The translations under genes and the position numbers were made by a program. The notes below the pieces were generated by a model that saw only the letters and a program-made list of their open reading frames with translations, did not search any database and was not told where the DNA came from. From JASBZA01 sp964392065 (GTDB lineage Bacteria; Bacillota; Clostridia; Saccharofermentanales; Fastidiosipilaceae), in contig CAYMOG010000002.1 of assembly GCA_964392065.1 (NCBI GenBank), positions 65,396 through 129,395 of the forward strand: 64,000 nucleotides of DNA. The letters are read 5' to 3'. Below are positions 34,164 to 41,853 of this stretch, piece by piece (within the stretch, counting starts at the first letter, position 1; each line of letters begins with the position of its first letter).

Positions 34164-36476
34164 TTAATCTTGGTTTGAACGTGGTTTTCTAGGTTCTCTT
34201 GGTTTCGCGAAATCCCCACCGAAATCTGAGCGATTCTCTCTATCCCGATCTCTCGGTCTAGAATCCCTCTCTCTATTACCACGGTTAGAATCTCTACCCC
34301 CACCATAATTATCACGATCTCTTGAGTTTCTATTCCTATTATTAGGACGATCGCTTCGTTCTTGACGAGGTCTCTCTTCATAGCCTTCAGGTTTATCTAA
34401 CAAATCACGAATAGATAAGTTGATTCTACCTTGGTCATCGATTTCTAAGACTTTTATCTTAACAATATCATCGACGGCCAATACATCTTCTACATTCTCT
34501 ACACGATCCCAAGACAATTTTGAAATATGTACGAGACCTTCTTTGCCAGGTAAGTATTCTACAAAAGCGCCGAAATTCATTAAACGCGTAACTCGGCCTT
34601 CGTACACTTGACCTGCTTCCGGTTCAGTGACAATACCTTCTACAATTGCAATTGCATGGCGACAGGCTTCAATATCACTAGAAGAGACATATACAGTACC
34701 GTCATCTTCGATATCGACTTTAGCACCCGTATCTTCGATAATTTGATTGATTACTTTACCGCCCTTGCCTATAACTTCTCCAATTTTATCGACAGGAATC
34801 GTAGTTTGAAGAATCTTAGGAGCAGTTTCCTTGAGATCAGATCTTGCCTCGGAAATAGCTGGATTCATAACTTCTTCAATGATCTGGAGTCTACCCTTTT
34901 TCGTTAAAGCAAAAGCATCACGTATAATATCCATAGATAAACCGTTTACTTTAATATCAACCTGAATGCCCGTAATGCCCTCTGTTGTACCTGCAACCTT
35001 GAAGTCCATATCACCATAGAAGTCTTCTAAGCCCTGAATATCCATGAAGACTAAATAGTCACCTTCATCTTCAGGATTTACAATTAATCCTGCGGATATA
35101 CCAGCAACGGGTCTCTTAATTGGAACACCAGCATCCATTAATGCCATACTAGATGCACAAACGGAACCTTGTGATGTAGATCCGTTAGACATGAGCACTT
35201 CAGAAACAGAACGAATGGCATAGGGGAAATCTTCTTCAGAAGGCAATACACCTACTAGAGAGCGTTCAGCCAGGGCACCATGTCCAATTTCTCTTCTTCC
35301 TGGAGAACGGTTAGGCTTAGCCTCTCCTACGGAATAGCCAGGGAAATTATAATGATGTAGATAGCGTTTATACTCTTGATTATCTAAACCATCTAATACT
35401 TGAGCTTTTGCCATCGGTGCAAGCGTGACAATATTTAAAACTTGAGTTTGTCCACGCGAAAATAAAGCGGAACCATGAACAAGAGGAATCGTATCGACTT
35501 CCGCATGAAGCGTACGTATAGCATTTAGTCCTCTTCCATCAACTCTTAAATGTTCTTTAAATAACTTATGGCGAACAACTTTTTTCTGTAGTGCATCAAA
35601 TGCTGAACCAATGAATGGCTGAACTTCTTCATTTTCTGCAAAATGGTCTTGAATTTCACTTAAAACACGATCCATTTGTTCATCACGGAGCGCTTTATCA
35701 TCGTGCATAATGTTTGCACTTACTTTGGCTTCAGCAAATGCTTCAATCGCTTCTTGAACTTCTGCCGGTACTGCCGAGGATATATAAGAGAACTTCTCTA
35801 CTCCAACTTCTGCAACAATTTCATCGATGAATGCACATAAGTCTTTTATTACAGCATAACCTGCTTCTATGGCTTCCATCATTTTATCATCTGGAACTTC
35901 GTGCGCTCCCGCTTCAATCATGCAAACCTTATCTCTTGTACCTGCTAGCGTTAAATCCAAAATAGATTTACTCTTCTGTTCCACATTAGGATTAATAACA
36001 ATCTCATCTTCTACTATACCTACATGTATAGAAGCCGTTGGACCGTTAAAAGGAATATCTGACATGGTAACTGCTAGAGAGGCGCCAAACATAGCACAAA
36101 ATTCCGGTGAGTTGTCTTCTTCTACAGATAAAACTAGATTATTGATATGCACATCATTTCTCAAATCATCTGGAAAAAGGGGACGCATAGGTCTATCAAT
36201 CGCACGTGCGGTCAAGATAGCGTTTTCTGTTGGTCTACCTTCTCTTTTAAGGAAGCCACCTGGAAAACTTCCGATTGAATACATTTTCTCTTCATAGTCC
36301 ACACTTAATGGAAAAAAGTCAATGCCTGGACGAATACTCTTAGATGCGGTTGCTGTGCTAAGGACTGTCGTTTTACCATACTTAATGAGGGCCGCTCCGT
36401 TGGCTAATTGGGCTAATTCTCCCACCTCAACTTGTAGCGTTCTGCCTGCTACTTCTCTTGAATATGTCTTTTTCAT
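34164..36476 (-). CDS. pnp: Polyribonucleotide nucleotidyltransferase (PNPase)
   Basis: PNPase degrades RNA 3' to 5' by phosphorolysis. The 770-residue protein has two RNase PH-like domains (about 10-230 and 310-540), an alpha-helical linker, a KH domain (about 550-615, with IGKGGKVINQIIEDTGAK) and an S1 domain (about 620-692, EGRVTRLMNFGAFVEYLPGKEGLVHISKL). The family usually ends near residue 700-710. Here a 71-residue tail (700-770) follows with about 20 arginines and many Asp, Asn and Gly, probably unstructured and RNA-binding. It lies downstream of rpsO, separated by a strong terminator, in the common rpsO-pnp order. GGAGG precedes the ATG. Confidence 0.97.
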   Translation of the reverse strand: MKKTYSREVAGRTLQVEVGELAQLANGAALIKYGKTTVLSTATASKSIRPGIDFFPLSVDYEEKMYSIGSFPGGFLKREGRPTENAILTARAIDRPMRPLFPDDLRNDVHINNLVLSVEEDNSPEFCAMFGASLAVTMSDIPFNGPTASIHVGIVEDEIVINPNVEQKSKSILDLTLAGTRDKVCMIEAGAHEVPDDKMMEAIEAGYAVIKDLCAFIDEIVAEVGVEKFSYISSAVPAEVQEAIEAFAEAKVSANIMHDDKALRDEQMDRVLSEIQDHFAENEEVQPFIGSAFDALQKKVVRHKLFKEHLRVDGRGLNAIRTLHAEVDTIPLVHGSALFSRGQTQVLNIVTLAPMAKAQVLDGLDNQEYKRYLHHYNFPGYSVGEAKPNRSPGRREIGHGALAERSLVGVLPSEEDFPYAIRSVSEVLMSNGSTSQGSVCASSMALMDAGVPIKRPVAGISAGLIVNPEDEGDYLVFMDIQGLEDFYGDMDFKVAGTTEGITGIQVDIKVNGLSMDIIRDAFALTKKGRLQIIEEVMNPAISEARSDLKETAPKILQTTIPVDKIGEVIGKGGKVINQIIEDTGAKVDIEDDGTVYVSSSDIEACRHAIAIVEGIVTEPEAGQVYEGRVTRLMNFGAFVEYLPGKEGLVHISKLSWDRVENVEDVLAVDDIVKIKVLEIDDQGRINLSIRDLLDKPEGYEERPRQERSDRPNNRNRNSRDRDNYGGGRDSNRGNRERDSRPRDRDRENRSDFGGDFAKPREPRKPRSNQD

Positions 36477-36576
36477 AAAACCTCCGAATATTTACTTGAG
36501 CTGTAGGCTGTAGAACCAAAACACCTTCAGGAGATGGTCTCGTTCTACGTACTACTACTCAACAAATTTATTATAC

Positions 36577-36607
36577 AAAAAAAGCAGGGTCTTTGCCCTG
36601 CTTTTTT
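36577..36607. terminator. Strong intrinsic terminator between rpsO and pnp
   Basis: GCAGGG (36584-36589) pairs with CCCTGC (36596-36601), extended by flanking A/T pairs to about 12 bp, with T-runs on both strands. It ends rpsO on the minus strand. Read-through or processing could still feed pnp, for which I see no strong separate promoter in the 100-base leader. Confidence 0.9.
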
Positions 36608-36618
36608 ATTCTTAGTTC

Positions 36619-36879
36619 CTATTTACGTAAGCCTAAACGTTCAATTAAAGTTCTATAGCGCTCAATATCTAGTTTCATCAAATAATCTAGCATGCCGCGA
36701 CGATTACCAACTAATTGAAGTAGTCCACGTCTTGAGTGATGATCGTGTGGATGTGTCTTAAGATGTTCAGTTAAATGCTTAATGCGTGCCGTTAATAATG
36801 CAACTTGAACTTCTGGAGATCCTGTATCTCCTTCGTGGGTTGCATATTCTTGAATAATTGCTTGTTTGTCGATAGTCAT
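36619..36879 (-). CDS. rpsO: 30S ribosomal protein S15
   Basis: The 86-residue S15 protein binds the three-way junction of the central domain of 16S rRNA and forms bridge B4. The signature block HLKTHPHDHHSRRGLLQLVGNRRGMLDYL is intact. GGAGG precedes the ATG. The gene has its own promoter directly after the RNase P RNA gene and a roughly 75-base leader with alternative helices, which could be a site for S15 autoregulation. Confidence 0.97.
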   Translation of the reverse strand: MTIDKQAIIQEYATHEGDTGSPEVQVALLTARIKHLTEHLKTHPHDHHSRRGLLQLVGNRRGMLDYLMKLDIERYRTLIERLGLRK

Positions 36880-36918
36880 TTTCTATCCTCCTATAATAAT
36901 TAGCCTCTATCTGCGTAA

Positions 36919-36950
36919 TGGGTGGATAACTCCTCTAACCCAGACAGGGT
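36919..36950 (-). promoter_or_regulatory. Alternative helices in the rpsO leader
   Basis: In the leader RNA (minus strand) ACCC at 36947-36950 can pair with GGGT at 36938-36941. The same GGGT, as TGGGT at 36938-36942, can instead pair with ACCCA at 36919-36923. The two helices exclude each other. S15 leaders in other bacteria use switchable structures for autoregulation, so this is a candidate; the helices are short. Confidence 0.4.
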
Positions 36951-36961
36951 ACAACTTGAAC

Positions 36962-36990
36962 ATTATATAAGATACGTCATCATAATGCAA
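36962..36990 (-). promoter_or_regulatory. Predicted sigma-A promoter of rpsO
   Basis: On the minus strand: -35 TTGCAT (36985-36990), a 17-base spacer and -10 TATAAT (36962-36967). The predicted +1 is near 36954, giving a leader of about 75 bases. The -35 begins only about seven bases beyond the 3' helix strand of the RNase P RNA. Confidence 0.7.
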
Positions 36991-36994
36991 ATGA

Positions 36995-37345
36995 AATCTG
37001 AGATAACCTATAAGCCGGGTTCTGTCTAGGACAATCATTTATCTAGGCCTAATATCTCTACTAGGCTCCAGCCACCTCCTCGGAACGCATGAACCTTCTG
37101 CATATGTTCCTCCACGGTGTTGCTCCGGACGGGGTTTACAGGGACGCAATCTGTTACCAGATCACCGGTGAGCTCTTACCTCACCTTTCCACCCTTACCG
37201 ATAAATCGGCGGTATATTTCTGTTGCACTTTCCTTGAAGTCGCCTTCACCGGGAACTACCCGGCGCCCTTGGTTCTAGGGAGCCCGGACTTTCCTCACGC
37301 ATAGTCTTTCGACTCATGCCCGCGATTGTCCAGCTATCTCAGAAA
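36995..37345 (-). ncRNA. rnpB: RNase P RNA (M1-type catalytic RNA)
   Basis: This is the catalytic RNA that removes 5' leaders from pre-tRNA. On the minus strand the universal core GAGGAAAGTCCGGGCTCC occurs near the 5' end and ACAGAACCCGGCTTATAG near the 3' end. The ends are set by helix P1, in which TCTGAGATA (37335-37343) pairs perfectly with TATCTCAGA (36997-37005). The length of about 350 bases is normal. It lies between nif3 and rpsO on the same strand, and I see no terminator at its 3' end, where the rpsO promoter begins. Confidence 0.95.
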
Positions 37346-37353
37346 TCCTATGT

Positions 37354-37382
37354 ATTATACACTGAATTGCTATATTATACAG
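37354..37382 (-). promoter_or_regulatory. Predicted promoter of rnpB
   Basis: A TATAAT box on the minus strand at 37354-37359 would start transcription about eight bases downstream, at the mapped P1 helix. The -35 region (CTGTAT, 37377-37382) is poor. A second TATAAT lies 18 bases further upstream and overlaps the nif3 stop codon. Confidence 0.5.
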
Positions 37383-38235
37383 ACTCTAAATCATAATAAT
37401 TTTGACCAGAGTAAACATGAACATGATGAGTTTCTTCTTTTTCTTGCGCCAAAATATTAGAAATATAATGTCCTAAATCTTCCAATACGAAATATTCGCT
37501 CAAATAATGACCGAGACAAATAACCGCAATGCCTCTTTCTCTAAAGTATAAGCTATCATGGTATTTCATTTCACCCGTGATGATAAGATGAATATCCTGC
37601 TCTACTGTAGCGAGATTCCATGTGCCATCCCACGATCCACCGCTTAGAGCAATTTTTTGGACTATTTTATCTTCCGAGAAATTGCATTGTATGTGTCCTT
37701 GTGCCAAAGCTTTCGCAAAAGTATACCAATGTTCAAGTTGACTCTCTTGTCTAATAAGCTGTACGAGTCCCACTTGCCTCCCCACATACTGTTCTCGATT
37801 GGGAATCCATGTAGGCAATAGCGCTTCTTTAATCGTCAATCCATGTGGAGTGAGAACATAAGGCGTTATTTTATTATCGAGCTCAAATGCTTTGGCCAGA
37901 GAATAATTAACGCCCCATGGTGCAGCATCTAAGTTCGTATGCATAGAATACACATGAATTTCAGATTGAACTAAATCCATAATGTTCTTTTGTTCATGAA
38001 CAGCATGGTTTAAGGATTTTATTCCGGCAAAGAACATAGGATGGTGTGTAATAATAAGGTCCGCATTTTTATCTCTAGCAAAATTTACTGTTTTAGAATC
38101 TATATCTAGAGCCAAGACAATAGTTTTTATATTCTTCTCTAAGTTCCCCAATTGTAAACCCGAATTATCCCATTCCTCTTGCCATGCTAGAGGAGCGAGC
38201 GTCTCTAAGTGGTGGGTTAAGTTTTTTAATAGCAT
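37375..38235 (-). CDS. Nif3-like dinuclear metal centre protein (YqfO family)
   Basis: This 286-residue Nif3/YqfO/DUF34 family protein has the metal-binding motifs: ITHHPMFFAG (about 60-69), MHTNLDAAPWGVN near 98-110 and a C-terminal H..E pair in GHYLSEYFVLE. Known structures are hexameric toroids with two metal ions; suggested roles include GTP cyclohydrolase-like or metal-insertion activity, none firmly proved. The gene overlaps the rpoD stop by one base (TAATG), the usual Gram-positive neighbour arrangement. Confidence 0.93.
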   Translation of the reverse strand: MLLKNLTHHLETLAPLAWQEEWDNSGLQLGNLEKNIKTIVLALDIDSKTVNFARDKNADLIITHHPMFFAGIKSLNHAVHEQKNIMDLVQSEIHVYSMHTNLDAAPWGVNYSLAKAFELDNKITPYVLTPHGLTIKEALLPTWIPNREQYVGRQVGLVQLIRQESQLEHWYTFAKALAQGHIQCNFSEDKIVQKIALSGGSWDGTWNLATVEQDIHLIITGEMKYHDSLYFRERGIAVICLGHYLSEYFVLEDLGHYISNILAQEKEETHHVHVYSGQNYYDLESV

Positions 38236-39302
38236 TAGTCTAAATAATCCTTTAATTTCTTGCTACGGGATGGATGTCTTAACTTACGCAAGGCTTTTGC
38301 TTCAATCTGACGAATTCTTTCTCTTGTAACACCGAACTCCTTGCCAACCTCTTCTAGCGTTCTAGGTCTACCGTCATCGAGTCCGAAACGCAAGCGAAGC
38401 ACCTTTTCTTCACGTTGGGTGAGACTTCCTAATATTTCATTGAGCTGTTCTTTTAACAATGTAAAAGCTGCTTGTTGTTCTGGCGAAGGCACATCTTCAT
38501 CGGGAATAAAATCTCCCAAATGAGAATCTTCTTCCTCACCTATCGGCTTCTCGAGAGATACGGGCTCTTGAGAAATTTTCATAATATTCCTAACTTTATC
38601 CGGAGTCATATCCAGTTCAGCGGCTAGTTCATCAACTTCAGGTTCTCTCCCTAATTCTTGGACTAATTGTCTCTGTGTTCTAACCAATTTGTTTATAGTT
38701 TCCACCATATGTACCGGGATACGTATGGTTCTAGCTTGGTCTGCAATAGCTCTGGTTATGGACTGACGGATCCACCAAGTCGCATAAGTGGAGAATTTAA
38801 ATCCTTTGGTATAGTCAAATTTCTCTACAGCTTTTAATAGACCTAAGTTACCTTCTTGAATGAGATCTAAGAAAGACAAACCGCGTCCTGTATAGCGTTT
38901 AGCTATGGATACAACTAGTCTTAAGTTGGCTTCGGCTAAATGATCGCGGGCGACGGTATCGCCTGCTTCCATGGCCTGTGCTAACTCTTTTTCTTCATCC
39001 GCTGTAAGGAGATCCACCTTACCGATTTCCTTAAGATACATACGAACGGGGTCATCTACACTAACCTGTTCAACTTTTTTCTTCTTACCCGCATCGTCAT
39101 CCTTGGTAATATCATCTAAATCATCTTCTGGAATATCTGCATTAATCTTAATGCCTTCTGCTTCCAACTGGACAAGAATATTTTCTATCTCATCGAAATC
39201 AATATCATTTTTCTCCAATGCATCGATAACTTCTTGATAAGCAATCTGATTATTACTTGCTTTACCTCTTTTAATTAAATCTTTAATTATTGATTTGGCC
39301 AT
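38235..39302 (-). CDS. rpoD: RNA polymerase primary sigma factor (sigma-A)
   Basis: This 355-residue housekeeping sigma factor has a short region 1.1, region 1.2 (DPVRMYLKEIGKVDLLT), region 2 (RLVVSIAKRYTGRGLSFLDLIQEGNLGLLKAVEKFDYTKG then KFSTYATWWIRQSITRAI, the -10 reader), region 3 and a region 4.2 helix-turn-helix (TLEEVGKEFGVTRERIRQIEAKALRKLRH) that reads the -35. The length is close to that of other Clostridia. It lies 12 bases after dnaG, the usual primase-sigma operon. AAGGAG precedes the ATG. Confidence 0.97.
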   Translation of the reverse strand: MAKSIIKDLIKRGKASNNQIAYQEVIDALEKNDIDFDEIENILVQLEAEGIKINADIPEDDLDDITKDDDAGKKKKVEQVSVDDPVRMYLKEIGKVDLLTADEEKELAQAMEAGDTVARDHLAEANLRLVVSIAKRYTGRGLSFLDLIQEGNLGLLKAVEKFDYTKGFKFSTYATWWIRQSITRAIADQARTIRIPVHMVETINKLVRTQRQLVQELGREPEVDELAAELDMTPDKVRNIMKISQEPVSLEKPIGEEEDSHLGDFIPDEDVPSPEQQAAFTLLKEQLNEILGSLTQREEKVLRLRFGLDDGRPRTLEEVGKEFGVTRERIRQIEAKALRKLRHPSRSKKLKDYLD

Positions 39303-39314
39303 TTAAAACTCCTT

Positions 39315-41210
39315 CTATTCCTCACTTTTATGTATACTATTTTCTAAACTTTGCAATACTTGCATTATTGTTTTTCTTTCCTGACTCACCCACAAAAACT
39401 TCTTCCGAATCTCACTATTATCTTGACCTTCTTGTGGATGATCCAAGAGGTAAGTATAGTATTTACTTAGCCTTGCAAAATAATCTTGCTTAATCAATAA
39501 CGCTTGCGTTTGCATCAGCAGATAATTTTCTTCATCATTGCGACTGGTATCTTCTTCATAGAGAAATCGACTCATGATCGGAAGCAAAATCTCTCTTATG
39601 TCTTCGTCTTCTTGATTAAGTAATTGTAAGAAGATATCCTCATTTAAGCGATTCTCTTCTGCCAAAGTTAAAACTTTTCCTACAAAAGACCTTACCTGCT
39701 TCTCCTTGAACCAAGAGGCATGTAGCTCCAAATTTCGTTCTCGATACAAATCATTTCGTTTTACGATTCTTGCCAGAACACTCGCTTCTGTATAGGTTAA
39801 ATGAACTCGAGATTCTTTATTGGATGGACTCTCTGAACTCAAATTTGATTGGAGAGTATCGTTTTTTAGAGGTTCACTTTTCAGAGGAGAGTAGCTTTTA
39901 CTTGCATGCTTTTGTTCTTCTTCGCGCATACGTAAGAGTAAATGCACGGAATCCTCTGGAACTTCAAGCGTCCTAGCAACTTCAGGAACATGCAGTTGTC
40001 TTAGAACAGGATTATTTATACTTAATAATAAACTTGCAGCTAAATCTTGATATTTATGTTTATCTAAGTTAGCGTTATATGTTGCTTCCTCTCTAATATG
40101 AAGGAACTTATAATCTAAACCTTTCATGACATGATTGAGTTGATAGCGGAAGTCAGCTGGTGTATTGGTTCTCAAGAAATCGTCTGGATCTTTGGCACCA
40201 TCTAGGATTAAAACATAGGATTCTACATTTTTTTCTTCTAATACATCAATATTACGTATGCTGGCCATCCTGCCTGCTCTATCCATATCATAGGAGAGTA
40301 TGATTTCTTCACGATATTTACGCAGTAATTTTGCTTGATCACTTGTTAGAGCCGTTCCTAGTGACGCAACAACCTCATCAAATCCTGCTTGATGTAATGT
40401 AATACAATCCATATAGCCTTCTACTACAATCAATCGTTCCGCTTTGGTTCGCTTAGCTATATTAAGGCCATATAAGTGTTTGCCCTTAGTATATATTAGC
40501 GTCTCTGGGCTATTTAGGTACTTAGGCATACTGTCATCTAGCACTCTAGCACCAAATGCCACAATATTACCTATCACATCAATAATAGGAAATATGAGTC
40601 TATTTCTGAACAGGTCATACCAATTTCCATTCTTGTTCTTCTTAAATAAGCCAGATTCTTCGATTTCTTCTTCTGTAAAACCTTTATTTCGCAAATGATT
40701 AAGTAGACCTTGCCATTGATTAGGAGCAAAACCTAAACCGAAACTAGCGGCAGTCTGTTTACTAATTCTTCGTTCTTGCATATAGACTAGTGCATCTCTC
40801 CCCAAGGGTGAGTATAGAGCTTTATAGAAATAACGAGCCGCTTCTTTATTCAAAGCATATAAACGTTCGCGTTTATCCTTTTGTTCTTGATATCTGGCAT
40901 CATCTCCATGGTCGTCAGGAATATCGATTCCCACACGGTCCGCTAAGAATCTCACGGCTTCAGGGTAAGACATATGCTCAATCGCCATAATAAAACTAAT
41001 CGCATCGCCACCCTTATTGCAGCCAAAACAATAAAACATTTGTTTACTAGGCGATACACTAAAAGACGGTGTTTTCTCATCATGAAATGGACAGAGTCCA
41101 AAGAGATTCTGTCTTGACTTACTCTCTAAGCTGACATAGGAAGAAACAAGTTCTACTATGTCATTCTTATTTTTTACTTCTTCGATGATTTTCTCGGGTA
41201 TTCTCGCCAT
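39315..41210 (-). CDS. dnaG: DNA primase
   Basis: DnaG makes the RNA primers for replication. The 631-residue protein has an N-terminal zinc ribbon (C40, H43, C61, C64), the catalytic core with a TOPRIM fold (IVVEGYMDCITLHQAGF, LGTALTSDQA, LSYDMDRAG), and a divergent C-terminal helicase-interacting domain (about 440-631) after a serine-rich linker (about 425-450). AGAGG precedes the ATG. It is the first gene of dnaG-rpoD-nif3; no rpsU is next to it in this window. Confidence 0.96.
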   Translation of the reverse strand: MARIPEKIIEEVKNKNDIVELVSSYVSLESKSRQNLFGLCPFHDEKTPSFSVSPSKQMFYCFGCNKGGDAISFIMAIEHMSYPEAVRFLADRVGIDIPDDHGDDARYQEQKDKRERLYALNKEAARYFYKALYSPLGRDALVYMQERRISKQTAASFGLGFAPNQWQGLLNHLRNKGFTEEEIEESGLFKKNKNGNWYDLFRNRLIFPIIDVIGNIVAFGARVLDDSMPKYLNSPETLIYTKGKHLYGLNIAKRTKAERLIVVEGYMDCITLHQAGFDEVVASLGTALTSDQAKLLRKYREEIILSYDMDRAGRMASIRNIDVLEEKNVESYVLILDGAKDPDDFLRTNTPADFRYQLNHVMKGLDYKFLHIREEATYNANLDKHKYQDLAASLLLSINNPVLRQLHVPEVARTLEVPEDSVHLLLRMREEEQKHASKSYSPLKSEPLKNDTLQSNLSSESPSNKESRVHLTYTEASVLARIVKRNDLYRERNLELHASWFKEKQVRSFVGKVLTLAEENRLNEDIFLQLLNQEDEDIREILLPIMSRFLYEEDTSRNDEENYLLMQTQALLIKQDYFARLSKYYTYLLDHPQEGQDNSEIRKKFLWVSQERKTIMQVLQSLENSIHKSEE

Positions 41211-41310
41211 GTGTTTTTCCTCTATCTATTAGATACGTGTCTACTTGTCGAAATCCCTTGTTTATTTTGAAATTTTACATTTTATTCATAAGATGCTTAT
41301 CATTCAGATG

Positions 41311-41336
41311 AAAAAACATGGACCAAATGGTCCATG
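41311..41336 (-). terminator. Intrinsic terminator of yajC
   Basis: On the minus strand CATGGACC / GGTCCATG (41317-41324 with 41329-41336), with a 4-base loop, is followed by TTTTTTC. It sits 35 bases after yajC. Confidence 0.88.
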
Positions 41337-41371
41337 CTTAATTGCTTCACTGAAAACCTATATCAAGAAAA

Positions 41372-41725
41372 TTAAACTTCTTCTTCACCTTTAGGTCTAT
41401 CAACTTTATCTATAGCTTCTTTGCGGAACGTCATCATTGTATTGGCTACAGAAGTAGAAATTGTAACTTCATTATCCTTCATATTAACCACTCTACCAAC
41501 AATTCCTCCGATAGTGACAATCTTATCACCAACCTTCATTTTGTTAATATCTAATTTTCTTTGCTTCTGTTCTTTCCGTTGTGGTCTAATCAAGAAGAAC
41601 CACATAGCACCGAAAAGAATGATAGGTAAACCAAGAGATGCAAGTAGAGATGTGAACATTTCACCTGGTGTCATCTGTGGCGCAGCTGCTTCTAGCTGTC
41701 TAGTCAAAATTAAGATTGAATTCAT
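41372..41725 (-). CDS. yajC: Preprotein translocase subunit YajC
   Basis: This 117-residue protein has one transmembrane helix (about 28-48, LLASLGLPIILFGAMWFFLI) followed by RPQRKEQKQRKLDINKMKVGDKIVTIGGIVGRVVNM, the YajC hallmark. YajC associates with SecDF at the Sec translocon. The order queA-tgt-yajC is common, although secDF is not in this window. It has GGAGG ahead of the ATG and a likely promoter of its own in the spacer after tgt. Confidence 0.95.
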   Translation of the reverse strand: MNSILILTRQLEAAAPQMTPGEMFTSLLASLGLPIILFGAMWFFLIRPQRKEQKQRKLDINKMKVGDKIVTIGGIVGRVVNMKDNEVTISTSVANTMMTFRKEAIDKVDRPKGEEEV

Positions 41726-41764
41726 TAATATTCCTCCATTGGATCGTTCGAAAATATGCTTAAG

Positions 41765-41793
41765 ATATTACCACGTTTATAAGTCCCTTACAA
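41765..41793 (-). promoter_or_regulatory. Predicted sigma-A promoter of yajC
   Basis: On the minus strand: -35 TTGTAA (41788-41793), a 17-base spacer and -10 TAATAT (41765-41770), 40 bases ahead of the yajC start. The -35 lies within one copy of a 19-base tandem repeat. Confidence 0.55.
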
Positions 41794-41812
41794 GTTTATA
41801 AGTCCCTTACAA
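41775..41812. repeat. 19-base tandem repeat, two exact copies
   Basis: The unit GTTTATAAGTCCCTTACAA occurs at 41775-41793 and 41794-41812 and is followed by another GTTT. It lies in the tgt-yajC spacer and duplicates the -35 region of the predicted yajC promoter. Confidence 0.93.
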
Positions 41813-41853
41813 GTTTGACGAAATCAAATCGCACTTTATATTTCTTAAGTAGC

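Noticed and set aside
34157..34381. Minus-strand frame of 74 codons rich in Ile/Val at the pnp 3' end
   Set aside because: It is the out-of-frame shadow of the arginine-rich PNPase tail, whose repetitive codons keep the other frame open.
36534..36761. Plus-strand frame opposite rpsO and the pnp leader
   Set aside because: It runs through the strong bidirectional terminator and antisense to rpsO; a chance open frame.
37089..37304. Plus-strand frame of 71 codons
   Set aside because: It lies wholly antisense to RNase P RNA, whose conserved core explains the sequence.
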